64,000 nt of DNA from Ornithodoros turicata. Lineage: Eukaryota; Arthropoda; Arachnida; Ixodida; Argasidae. Made by a program: the position numbers and the translations under genes. Shown one piece after another: positions 20,301 to 28,385 of the stretch. Below the pieces are notes generated by a model. The model did no database searches, had not been told where the DNA came from, and was given only the letters and a program-made list of their open reading frames with translations. The stretch spans positions 140,804,376-140,868,375 of the forward strand of contig NC_088201.1 of the NCBI RefSeq assembly GCF_037126465.1, in the 5' to 3' direction. Position 1 is the stretch's first letter, and each line of letters opens with the position of its first letter.

Positions 20301-20453
20301 TCGACTAGAACTTTTATTCTCGATTACATGCGCGTGCAGCTCTTTGTTCCGCGGTTACTCGATGCCTGACGTCGACGGTCTCGGGCTCTCTTCCGGGTTT
20401 TCCGGTGCTGCACAAAGAGGGAGTACTATCGTAATCCTATACGCGTCAAAACA

Positions 20454-23400
20454 CTAGGAAAGCTTACCGTATTCGCAGCTCCCATAAGGGAAGGAGTGTA
20501 CGGCATCCACGAGATAGCGTTTGTCGTCGTAGGGGACCAAGCTCTTCTTGAGTCTCGAAATGGTGTACATCGTTTGCTTTATACTCTGGATGGTGCACTG
20601 CTTCTGAGAGACCGCCTTTTCATTGAACAGAGAATCTCGGTACACTTCGTGCAATAAATGTTTCCTCACCACGTCTTTCTTAACTCCTTTGGCTCTCGCG
20701 ATCTGTTTGTGTGTCCCAGCCAAGAGAATGCTGTACATTTTCGCTCGGATGGCTACGACTTCCTGAATAACTCCGCCCCCCGTCTCGTCTTTGAAGTACC
20801 CCATCTGGTTCGCGTGCTCGTCGTTGAAAAGCGGGTGGTCCGGCGGATAGGAAGACAGATCTAACTCACTCTCAATCTTCATCAGCTGCTCTTCCAGGCT
20901 TTCACACGTGAGAGAAAAAATTATGCTGTCCGTGTCGCTATAGATCAATTGCACTGGACACGTCAAGCGAGAAAAGAGCGACTCGTAGATGAGCTGTACA
21001 TTCGGACTTTGGATATTTCAAGAATGGCAAAGCCCACGTAAAGGGGGTGCGTGCATTTGATGCGGCGTTGTTTCATCTCGTACAAGATGCACTTATCACT
21101 CAGAATGTGAAAATGCTGACTGTCGACGGAGCTAGCTTTTCGGAGCGCGCTTTCTTTGTCGTAGGCTAGGGCATACTTTTTCATCCGTCTCACATTTTGT
21201 ATCGACTTACCGAACGTGCTGTTCGACATGGTTTTGTACAGAAGTCGCTCGAATTTCGTGCTCGCGGCATTCCTCAACGCGACGTTTCTCTGCACGAAGG
21301 TTCGCAAAAAGTTGTCTTGGCGGAACGAGAGGATGCTGTGAACACGTTTTATTTTCATGCCCAACCTCACGTACAGAGCGAGCAGTGCATAATGAACGAC
21401 GTAGCGTTCTTTGTCGTAGCACGTCAGCAAGAGTTTCGTTGTGGAAGGGGCGTTCAGCGCCAACGCATCTTTCAGGTGGCGTTGGTAGGGGGAGAGTTCG
21501 TTCTCGTCCACGCACCTGTGTTCGGGTGCCAGGGGAAAATCCCTAGTGAGCGCGTGCAGTTCTTCGGGATATGACAAGTCTACCACGTACACGTAACCCA
21601 CTTCCGAATCGTGAGGAATGTTGAGAAAATCGATCTCGCTCCACCTCGAAGGATCGACCCACTCAAAACCACCTGTCGGGAGATGGAAAGGCATCGCGTA
21701 CGGGTACAAACTGTTCACGTCGAGGTACTGGATAAAAGTCTTTTCTTGCTGGGGATCGTAATCGTCGCACCCCTCGTGATTAGCCCGACAGTATCTGTGG
21801 AAGCTGTTACAAATGCCTCCCCTGATTCCCTTCTCGATCGTTTCGTACATCTCGCGATCGCTCATGAGCTCGAGTTTGACTTTGGTGAGCTTCAGAGCGC
21901 TGCTCCACGCGTAACTGGCGAGGGACACTGTGCGTAGGATATCTAACCTATCCGTCTCTAGCGCAATCTTCCTGAAATACAGTACGACGTCGCAGAGCTG
22001 ACAGGCGTCGAGCGTGACGTAGAGACGCGTGTAACCGCCGAGGTTCTTACATTCGAACAATTCGAAAATCTCGAGGGCGTACTGATAGTCCTCGTCCGTG
22101 ATCTCTTGGTCGTTCAGGTCGCTTTTGAAAGCTTCCTTTGGCGGTAGTGCGGGCAAATTGTACGCTTCGAAACTGTCGACGAAGGTGTACGGGTAAATGC
22201 CTTTCCTGAGAAGGCTTCGGAAACGGTCACCATACATTTGACGGGTACAATGAAACGCGCTTTCACCACCGCTGGCGAGCAGGGTTTCCACCAGGTTCGA
22301 CAAGGAGAGGTTGAAAAACTGCGTGGTATCGCGGAAATGGAGATCGCCAATGTTGAACCCTCTTATCTTTTCCGAGCTCGAAGCTAAGATCCACGGCTCG
22401 CCCAGATTTAGAACGTGCATGTGGCGGAGAAGGGAGCTCAAATCGTACTGCAGGTTGTGCACGCACACGACGAGTTCTTTGGTATTACGACACGTAAGGT
22501 TACACGTATCACACAGCGTCGCGACAAAATTCGAAGAACCGGGCTCTACGAAGCGGGTGTGGTCGTGATGCGATACCTTCCGCGTATGTCGGTTAAATTC
22601 GATTCCACAAAATTCGCAGTGTGTAGCGCTCGCGTGCCGAAAGTGGTCTTCCATACTCATGACCAACGGCGCGGGACAACTGTTCAACCTATCGATTTGA
22701 TCGCTAAATCGCTTGAGCGAGAGCAAGCATTTCTCTGCCGCGTTGGGTCCCAAATAGCCATCTAGGCCTAGTATTTTTCCGTCCCAACTTCTCACTACAA
22801 CGATGCAGTACGAGCTCATCCTGTGCACACTCACGGCGTCCTTCACGAGCGCGTCCTTTTCCAAAACGCTCTCCGTGTCCAACACCGCGAAATAGGGATA
22901 GGGATGCATGTACTGTATCTTGTTGAAGGAGACACTCTCCCCCGCTTTTGGCATTTCGAGAATCACTTCGTTTACGTCTCGACACAGACGTTCGTGTTGC
23001 TGCAATGCCTCTCTCGTTCCGTAACCGGACGTGCATTTCTCGCAATAAAAGTAGTCACTTCGTCCCATGAAAGTGCTAAATTTTCGGATCCCATAGAAAT
23101 GCTCCTTAACCTCGAGCAAGTGGACTTTATCCTTATAGAGCGTACAGGGAACCCGTCCTGTTCTTATCGAACTCGTCTGCTCGTCGAACACGTAGATGTA
23201 GACGGAGATTTTGTTTTTTCTCTCCCACAGGGAAATGTCTTCGTAAGTGACTGGGAAGCAGGGCGGCCAGTACGTTACGCGCGTCTCCGGATTCGAAGGA
23301 TTCATGTACTTGCGGTATCTAACATAATCGTTTGGGTTGTTTCTCAACGGATGCAAGAGTGCCAGCACGCTATACTTGAAACACTCGTTTTCGTGATTCG

Positions 23401-24217
23401 GCGGAAGTTTGACGTTTGTGAGAGTCTTTGTTTTTCTCTTTAGCAGCTCGGGAAGCTCGATCGTGCATCCAATCCGCTTCGGTTTTAAGCGCGTTAGTTT
23501 TAAGTCGACACATTGGACGTCGTTCGAGGTGAAACCAGACCCTTCTCTCGCATAGTTTTCAACGCGTTGCGAGGACTCTGCGATGGCAGCATTTATCGCG
23601 CCTTCGATTTCTTGGCGGTTATGAACGACTCTCATGTGAAGGTTCACGTGAAGGAGATGCGAAGTCAACCCGTCGGCTCCGTCCTTAACCATGAGCGCCT
23701 TCGAGCACAGACAAAATTTAAAAGGCATGGGATAAGCTTCGAGGACGCGCGTGATTACTGGAGCTATGCTCGGTAGATAGAGTCGCAAATCGTCGACGTT
23801 GTCGTCGTGCGGGGAACAGAGAAGCGTGTACCTAGTAGCCGTTCCGTCAAATGCCTCGTCTGTGACAAAAAAAGGAAGGAATCGTCTCTCCGTGACGGAG
23901 GGATGATTCTCTACGACGTGTTCTCGTAATTCAACGATTCTACGACCCTGGACAGGCTCAGCTTCGTTTCGAAATTCTGGGCTTGCATCTGGTGATTCAT
24001 CTCGAACCCTACCAGACAGAGGAATGAAATCTGCATACGACTGATCCCCTTCCCACATGAGCAATTCGTCGTCGTCGTCGTCGTCCGTTTCAGGTATTAC
24101 GAAAGGCGGACTACTGACTCTGTCGTCGTCGTCGTCGTCGTCATCTGAAAGGACGACTGGGCTATTACCGAGATTCTCTATTCTAGCTTCGTGCTCTCTT
24201 TCTACGGCCACGAGCAT
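20454..24217 (-). pseudogene. polB: Polinton family B DNA polymerase (protein-primed type), one frameshift
   Basis: It replicates the element, probably by protein priming. In order it has an acidic N-terminus with Asp runs; a C2H2-like finger (FYCEKCTSGYGTREALQQHE); exonuclease motif I (FAVLDTESV, about 22880); a CEFCG..HHDHTR..CDTCNL metal site (about 22560-22640); motif A with the catalytic Asp in YLDVNSLYPYAM (about 21720); KTMSNSTFGKS (motif B, about 21220); and YSDTDS (motif C, about 20935). The reading changes frame between about 20966 and 21003, so motif C is in a different frame from A and B. ATG 24217 is the first in-frame Met; a TATA box (24551-24558) and a GTAAGT donor at 24466 with an AG acceptor at 24259 suggest a 208-bp 5' intron. 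The C-terminus is complete. Confidence 0.92.
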
Positions 24218-24550
24218 GGCATCGATGGGGTCGTACTGACATACGAGACAGCGCGGCACTGCGGTCAAACAAAATCAGTACGAGATTCCCCCTCACGAAA
24301 CAATGCTCACTTTTCCCTTCAGTTGAGGAACGCTTGAGATTGATGATGATGAGAGAGGATGGGATGAGTCCCTGTGGTCAGTGTCATGCGGTGACAGCGG
24401 CTATTGGTTCCTGAAAAACAATGTCATACATAGAATACACTCTCACAGCAGAGACGGTCAACTTACATTTTGGTCCACGAAACGCCTCGTGTCGTGGATG
24501 GATGGATGCCCCTCGTGGGCTTCCTGTCAATCGTCGTAGAACCAGCGCAC

Positions 24551-24558
24551 CTTTTATA
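24551..24558 (-). promoter_or_regulatory. TATA box for polB
   Basis: The minus strand reads ACTATAAAAGGTGCGC, a strong TATA context about 330 bp before the polB start codon. It leaves room for a short non-coding exon and the proposed intron. Confidence 0.55.
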
Positions 24559-24743
24559 GTCGCTACACCGCTCTCCTCCTCCTCGCATTGCGACGGTGTC
24601 GTCTGTACTTTGACCACCCCGCCTTCCGTCTTTCGCGCCTTTTTGCGATGTCGCATATGACAATAATACCATCGACGTTGAATAAAACATTACACTAATT
24701 TCTAGCTAACACTCTGGGACGACTTGTACATGACGACAAGAAG

Positions 24744-24812
24744 ACCCAGAGTGGGATTCGAACCCAGGATCCTTCTACACTGGGCGCGACACACTAACCA
24801 TCAATCTAATTC
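24744..24812 (-). other. tRNA-like sequence with A and B boxes
   Basis: The minus strand contains GGTTCGAATCC at 24754-24764, a perfect pol III B box, within a T-arm-like CTGGGTTCGAATCCCAC. It also has TAGATTGATGGTTAGTG (24792-24808), similar to a tRNA A box and D arm, at normal spacing. The acceptor stem does not pair convincingly, so it is a tRNA pseudogene or the head of a tRNA-derived SINE rather than a working tRNA. It lies between polB and the decamer arrays. Confidence 0.6.
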
Positions 24813-24861
24813 GTACTGCGTGACGTTTTTCGTATTGCGGGGTTCGTGTCTACACACGTCA

Positions 24862-24961
24862 CAACATGTTCAAACACGTCCAAACATGTTCAGACATGTT
24901 CAGTGACGTCACAACATGTTCAAACACGTCCAAACATGTTCAGACACGTTCAATGACGTCA
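24862..24961. promoter_or_regulatory. Two modules of four 10-bp units plus TGACGTCA
   Basis: Decamers in register at 24862, 24872, 24882 and 24892 are followed by TGACGTCA (24904-24911). The module repeats at 24912, 24922, 24932 and 24942 with TGACGTCA at 24954-24961. Units at 24882, 24892 and 24932 fit the p53-family half-site RRRCWWGYYY exactly; the others fit RRRCRYGYYY or miss one base. The two modules form a ~50-bp tandem repeat. Confidence 0.75.
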
Positions 24962-25025
24962 TAAAGAGGAAGAGAGAGGAACGAGTGTGTCCAGGGGCGA
25001 CTTCGACGGTTCGCCGCCCGTGTCC

Positions 25026-25085
25026 GAACATGTTCAAACATGTTCAAACACGTCTTAACATGCCCAAACACGTTCAATGACGTCA
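25026..25085. promoter_or_regulatory. Third module: five 10-bp units plus TGACGTCA
   Basis: Decamers at 25026, 25036, 25046, 25056 and 25066 run without spacers and end in TGACGTCA (25078-25085). The first two, GAACATGTTC and AAACATGTTC, form a perfect spacer-free p53-type 20-mer. The module lies 25-85 bp upstream of the TATAAAT at 25110. Confidence 0.75.
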
Positions 25086-25109
25086 TAGAGAGTGAGAGGC
25101 AAAGCTTTA

Positions 25110-25116
25110 CTATAAA
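25110..25116 (+). promoter_or_regulatory. TATA box for the first small Cys/Trp gene
   Basis: TATAAAT, 39 bp before ATG 25149, directly downstream of the third decamer module. Confidence 0.55.
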
Positions 25117-25148
25117 TGTCGAAGCGAATGGTCGATCGTCATTCCATT

Positions 25149-25531
25149 ATGATCAGCTTGGTAGATCCTCGTAAGTAATACCCATGACGTCATCATCGCC
25201 GAAATGTTTGAAGAGTTTCGTTTCCAGTGTACAACACTTTTGCTGCGCGTGAAGTCGGTTTTTTCCCGCCTCACATATTTCGGGAGATTGGCAGCGCCCG
25301 CTTCTTCTGCACCAATTGTGGTGGATTGTGGTCCAAAGGTACGCTTCCTCGTTATTTTTTAATACGTTCTATAATCGTTCACATTTTTTTCCAGAGCAAA
25401 AGCATTGGACGGACCGATTGATTCGCCCGTTTCTCGGCTGTCGGACGGTACCGTTCGACGTACGTTGCGAAGGACTTCGACTATTGAAGGAAGATGGAGA
25501 AGATGGACCATCAGTGTCACTCTGTGACTGA
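25149..25531 (+). CDS. Small CGGLWS-motif protein 1, three exons, 89 aa
   Basis: Coding only after splicing. The exons are 25149-25170, 25228-25338 and 25395-25531. The introns are 57 and 56 nt, both GT-AG with clear donors (GTAAGT, GTACGC) and pyrimidine-rich acceptors (TTTCCAG, TTTTTTTCCAG). The protein has a PPHIFREIG segment, FFCTNCGGLWSKEQKHW with a C-x2-C pair, and RPFLGC. One more Cys and a His could complete a metal site. The next gene is a paralogue sharing CGGLWS, HW, RP and LGC, which independently supports the splice model. The function is unknown; a small DNA- or protein-binding zinc protein is possible. Confidence 0.7.
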
Positions 25532-25801
25532 AGAAGATTGTACGTGTGTGTTTGAGATATAAAAACACGCGTTTCTCACACTCCTTTCGTTGCAGATTAC
25601 GAATGGCTACTGACGGGAGATCTGCCCATGGTCCTAACCTTCAAGCCTCCTCCAAAGACCTTCTTTTTGCGAATCGGCGATCAACTGACTACCTGTCGTT
25701 GCGGTGGACTCTGGTCGAGAAACCCCAGCCATTGGTTAGACTCGAGCCTTCGTCCGTATTTGGGCTGCCTTCCCGGCTACGAAACCAAAGCTGGAGCCTA
25801 A
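25494..25801 (+). CDS. Small CGGLWS-motif protein 2, two exons, 83 aa
   Basis: Exons 25494-25539 and 25596-25801 with a 56-nt GT-AG intron (donor GTACGT, acceptor TTTCGTTGCAG). It starts MEKMDHQCHS, overlapping the end of gene 1 in another frame by 38 nt. It then has PPPKTFFLRIGDQ, TTCRCGGLWSRNPSHW and RPYLGC. These align with gene 1, including Trp, the HW pair and the final LGC, so the two arose by tandem duplication. An AATAAA follows at 25818-25823. The ATG and first exon are less certain: TATAAAAA at 25558, inside the intron, could be an alternative promoter. The function is unknown. Confidence 0.6.
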
Positions 25802-25851
25802 TTCATGTGTAACGAGAAATAAAGGTTGTCTACTCTCATTCCGTCTCAGTC

Positions 25852-26247
25852 ATGATGACGCCCGAGCAGAGGTTTGCCACCTTTGTGCAAACGCGAATGT
25901 ATCGGGACTTGCTGCGATTACGCGATTATATTCACGGCGATAGCTGCGAGGGAGACTTTCGCTCGATTCTCAAGACGATACCCTTACGTCTGTTCACCGT
26001 CAGTGGGAAGATTGCAAAGAAAATGAAGCGTTTCGTAGATTACAAGCTCGAGCTGTTGGAAAAGTATAGACGAGGAGAGACAGTCGACCCGTGTCTCATC
26101 AACGCGGGTTTCAACCGACCTATCGTCCGTCGCTACTGGCTTCTCCACACATCCCTCGACGTCACGGTGCAGACCGGCGACGACGGCGGTGAGCGTCGGG
26201 TCAGCACGTTGGAAGATCGTCTCGCAAGGGTCTTGTGTATGTCGTGA
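25852..26247 (+). CDS. Polinton protein of unknown function, 131 aa
   Basis: An intact frame starting at ATG 25852 (a second ATG follows at once), ending TGA just before AATAAATAAATAG, whose AATAAA probably polyadenylates it. The protein begins MMTPEQRFATFVQTRMYRDL. It is basic in the middle (GKIAKKMKRFVDYKLELLEK) and has no Cys pairs, signal peptide or membrane segment. It converges tail-to-tail on the protease gene with only 20 bp between stops. No family was recognised. Confidence 0.75.
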   Translation: MMTPEQRFATFVQTRMYRDLLRLRDYIHGDSCEGDFRSILKTIPLRLFTVSGKIAKKMKRFVDYKLELLEKYRRGETVDPCLINAGFNRPIVRRYWLLHTSLDVTVQTGDDGGERRVSTLEDRLARVLCMS

Positions 26248-26267
26248 ATAAATAAATAGTCTATTTT

Positions 26268-26708
26268 TTACGAAACGAGTTCGCTCACGAGGAGACGTTT
26301 TATTGTTTTGTCATTCTCTTCGAGGTTACAGGAAAACATGGATACACAACTTTTCAAGCTGTAGCGTTTCGACATGCGCGTGGCTACGTAGATACAAAAA
26401 AGCCCGCAGTAAGGCGAAAAAGGCGATTGAATACACTTGTCGTTATACTCGTCCACTACAGGTAAAGTCTTTCGAAGGTTTGCTTCGATGGGGGGAAGTC
26501 CGTAGCTGTCGAAAAACACGGCAGACCCGTCGTAGTTTTTCAGGTAGAGCACCCAGTGCTGCCCGCGTCTTCTTCGCTCTTCCGTATTGATGATTAAATA
26601 ACCGGGCTTGCGTAAAACGAAGGCTTCGTTTGAAGCGCAAATGCCTCTCAGCATGGAGGAAGCGAGGGGGTTCAGGGACACGAGTTCCAAGATGTCGCTC
26701 TCGTACAT
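26268..26708 (-). CDS. Adenain-like cysteine protease
   Basis: A 146-aa protein of the Ulp1/adenovirus-protease fold that matures capsid proteins in polintovirus-like elements. The catalytic set is in the expected order: His51 in GQHWVLYL, Asp67 in VFFDSYG, Gln94 in CIQSPFSPY and Cys101 in YCGLFCIY. The N-terminal segment LNPLASSMLRGICASNEAF is also typical. It is short but complete for this family. It is the last gene of the minus-strand cluster, its ATG lying 15 bp after the capsid stop, with a run of 16 A residues in between. The frame is intact. Confidence 0.9.
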   Translation of the reverse strand: MYESDILELVSLNPLASSMLRGICASNEAFVLRKPGYLIINTEERRRRGQHWVLYLKNYDGSAVFFDSYGLPPIEANLRKTLPVVDEYNDKCIQSPFSPYCGLFCIYVATRMSKRYSLKSCVSMFSCNLEENDKTIKRLLVSELVS

Positions 26709-26709
26709 C

Positions 26710-26725
26710 TTTTTTTTTTTTTTTT
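26710..26725 (-). promoter_or_regulatory. A16 tract between capsid stop and protease ATG
   Basis: In the sense of the genes, TAA of the capsid runs straight into sixteen A residues, then G and the protease ATG. The tract could serve initiation, reinitiation or slippage; there is no direct evidence. Confidence 0.5.
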
Positions 26726-28022
26726 ATGGGAAGGTGACCGTACGGTCCTTGTCGACGTACATGAGCTTGGGACACTCGGAAATCAAGAGGACGGTGACCG
26801 CGTGTGGAAGGGCTTTAGCGAAGCGTAATTGCAGGCGAACGTTTCCTTTTCGCCACTCGTTCAAATGCGAAGGAGAAGAACACTTGTCCACGTCCAAGTT
26901 AAAGTAGAGGAGGAACCCGTTCGTTTTAAATCGCTCGTAGCTATACTTGAAATGTTTCTCTCCCAGTTCTTGCAAGAAGTTAAAGTAGGGAATTTTGACG
27001 AGGTCGTTCTGAAAGTCGTACTCGGCTCGCACTTGCTGGCCGTCCACGGAGAGCATCGAATGAGACAGGTCGTAATGGCGGAATTTGTAGGGGTTCGATT
27101 GGATGTCGCCGAGAAAGTCGGACGTGGCGAGCAGGGCGACGCATAATTTGGAAGGTACCCTTTCTGGGTAAACGTTTTCAAAGTGAGCGTCCAAGCTCCC
27201 GGCACTCAAGCTCCGCACCTTGGTTTCCAATCCGCGTAACACGTAGATGGCCGGCGTGGTCTGAAGCCGCCGCTCGTATTCCAAAAACAGGGAAGGTGCC
27301 AGCGTCACCTTTTTCAAGTGTAACGTCATTTCTTTAATGTCCACCTCATAATTGTACGTTTTCTTGTCTTTGGGGACCGATACGAGTTTAAATTCGTCGT
27401 TGTTTAACAGGAAAACGACGCGAATTTCGACGGCAGGTACCATCAGGCGCGGCTGTTGAAACAGGTCGGTATTGATCTGTCCGACCAGGTTAAAGTATTT
27501 TCCACCCTTCGTCGCTTCGTAACGTTGTTTCGGACCGCGAGAAGAGACGTCGTAATCGTCCTTTAAATGTTCGTCGTCCTCGACATAGAGTCCAGCCGCG
27601 TGCACTGTTTCTTGAGCCATGGGCGTGGAATGAAGCACGACGTCCAAAATACTCCTGTAGGCGTACAACTCGTTGGAACTGACGAGCTTGTTGTTCGCGT
27701 AAACGGTGACCGTCTTAAACATGCCGCTCAACAGGTGGTTTATTGGGAAAACGACATCTTTCTCGTCCATTTCTTCCCCGTCGTCGCGAACAATGCGCAC
27801 GGTCAAAGACACGAAACTGCCGTAGAGATCCAAGTGTGCCCTTTGCAAATTTTGAATACAAAACTCGATCACAGAATTATTTACCCCGTTGACCGGATAA
27901 AAGAGTTGGTACGAAGTATCTTCCACGCCGTATTGAATGGAGGGGGGTTCGAATATCATCACGTCACTCGTAAGACAATGCGGTGACCGTTGCGTCTGTA
28001 TTTTTGCTTTCGTTGACGTCAT
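26724..28022 (-). CDS. Major capsid protein (double jelly-roll type)
   Basis: 432 aa from ATG 28022. After a short leader it reads EPPSIQYGVEDTSYQLFYPV, then NSVIEFCIQN and YGSFVSLTVRI. The segment PINHLLSGMFKTVTVYANNK followed by LVSS..YAYRSILDVVL is the most telling: it matches the LxxSLFxxVxVxLNGKLVSxSxxxYPYRAxLExLL signature of polintovirus and large-DNA-virus capsid proteins. There is no transmembrane or signal sequence. It forms the icosahedral shell with the 425-aa protein and is probably cut or trimmed by the adjacent protease. The frame is intact. The assignment rests on that motif and gene order. Confidence 0.82.
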   Translation of the reverse strand: MTSTKAKIQTQRSPHCLTSDVMIFEPPSIQYGVEDTSYQLFYPVNGVNNSVIEFCIQNLQRAHLDLYGSFVSLTVRIVRDDGEEMDEKDVVFPINHLLSGMFKTVTVYANNKLVSSNELYAYRSILDVVLHSTPMAQETVHAAGLYVEDDEHLKDDYDVSSRGPKQRYEATKGGKYFNLVGQINTDLFQQPRLMVPAVEIRVVFLLNNDEFKLVSVPKDKKTYNYEVDIKEMTLHLKKVTLAPSLFLEYERRLQTTPAIYVLRGLETKVRSLSAGSLDAHFENVYPERVPSKLCVALLATSDFLGDIQSNPYKFRHYDLSHSMLSVDGQQVRAEYDFQNDLVKIPYFNFLQELGEKHFKYSYERFKTNGFLLYFNLDVDKCSSPSHLNEWRKGNVRLQLRFAKALPHAVTVLLISECPKLMYVDKDRTVTFP

Positions 28023-28052
28023 GATGGAGCGCGCGCAGCGGATGTGTGACCT

Positions 28053-28385
28053 TCACGGCGTACCAAAGATATCTGCAGGTGCGTCGTGTGTCGGCGCCTT
28101 TTGTTGTCTTTTGCGGCGTTTCTTTCCATTGTTGTTGTTTCCAGAGCCCTCCATGGAATCCAGCACGTCTCTCCCCGTTGCTATGGCCGTCTTTTTTACT
28201 GCGCGCGATATTCCTTCGCCATCGGCCAAATTCCGCGCCAAGCGCTTCAACGTTCTCTTGGCGATCGGTTTTATTTGCTGCCAGATGGGAACGATAAACT
28301 TGGATATGTTGCTCAACACAACGCCCCCTCGTTGGAAAAGGGGTCCCGTGTACACGGGAATTATTTTGGGGGAATTACGGTACAT
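28053..28385 (-). CDS. Small basic virion-type protein, 110 aa
   Basis: Starts at ATG 28385, overlapping the end of the 425-aa gene by 11 nt, and stops 30 bp before the capsid ATG. It has an N-terminal YRNSPKIIPVYTGPLFQRGG, then a long amphipathic basic helix (IWQQIKPIAKRTLKRLARNL) and a Lys/Arg-rich NNNNGKKRRKRQQK tail. Similar short, basic, glycine-containing proteins next to the capsid gene occur in Polintons and resemble adenoviral core or membrane-lytic minor proteins. A role in genome packing or membrane penetration is inference only. Confidence 0.7.
   Translation of the reverse strand: MYRNSPKIIPVYTGPLFQRGGVVLSNISKFIVPIWQQIKPIAKRTLKRLARNLADGEGISRAVKKTAIATGRDVLDSMEGSGNNNNGKKRRKRQQKAPTHDAPADIFGTP

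Noticed and set aside
21197..21574. Plus-strand ORF of 125 aa inside polB
   Set aside because: It is antisense to conserved polymerase motifs; its length is explained by the codon bias of the minus-strand gene.
24057..24239. Ser-rich plus ORF and repeated TCGTCG
   Set aside because: It is the complement of Asp codons in the acidic N-terminus of the polymerase, not a gene or CRISPR-like repeat.
24258..24268. polB start at the beginning of the open frame (TTG)
   Set aside because: TTG is unlikely as a start in an animal element; the stretch follows a likely splice acceptor. ATG 24217 is preferred.
24862..25085. CRISPR-like array
   Set aside because: Units are 10 bp with no spacers, and the setting is a eukaryotic element; this is a regulatory or tandem repeat.
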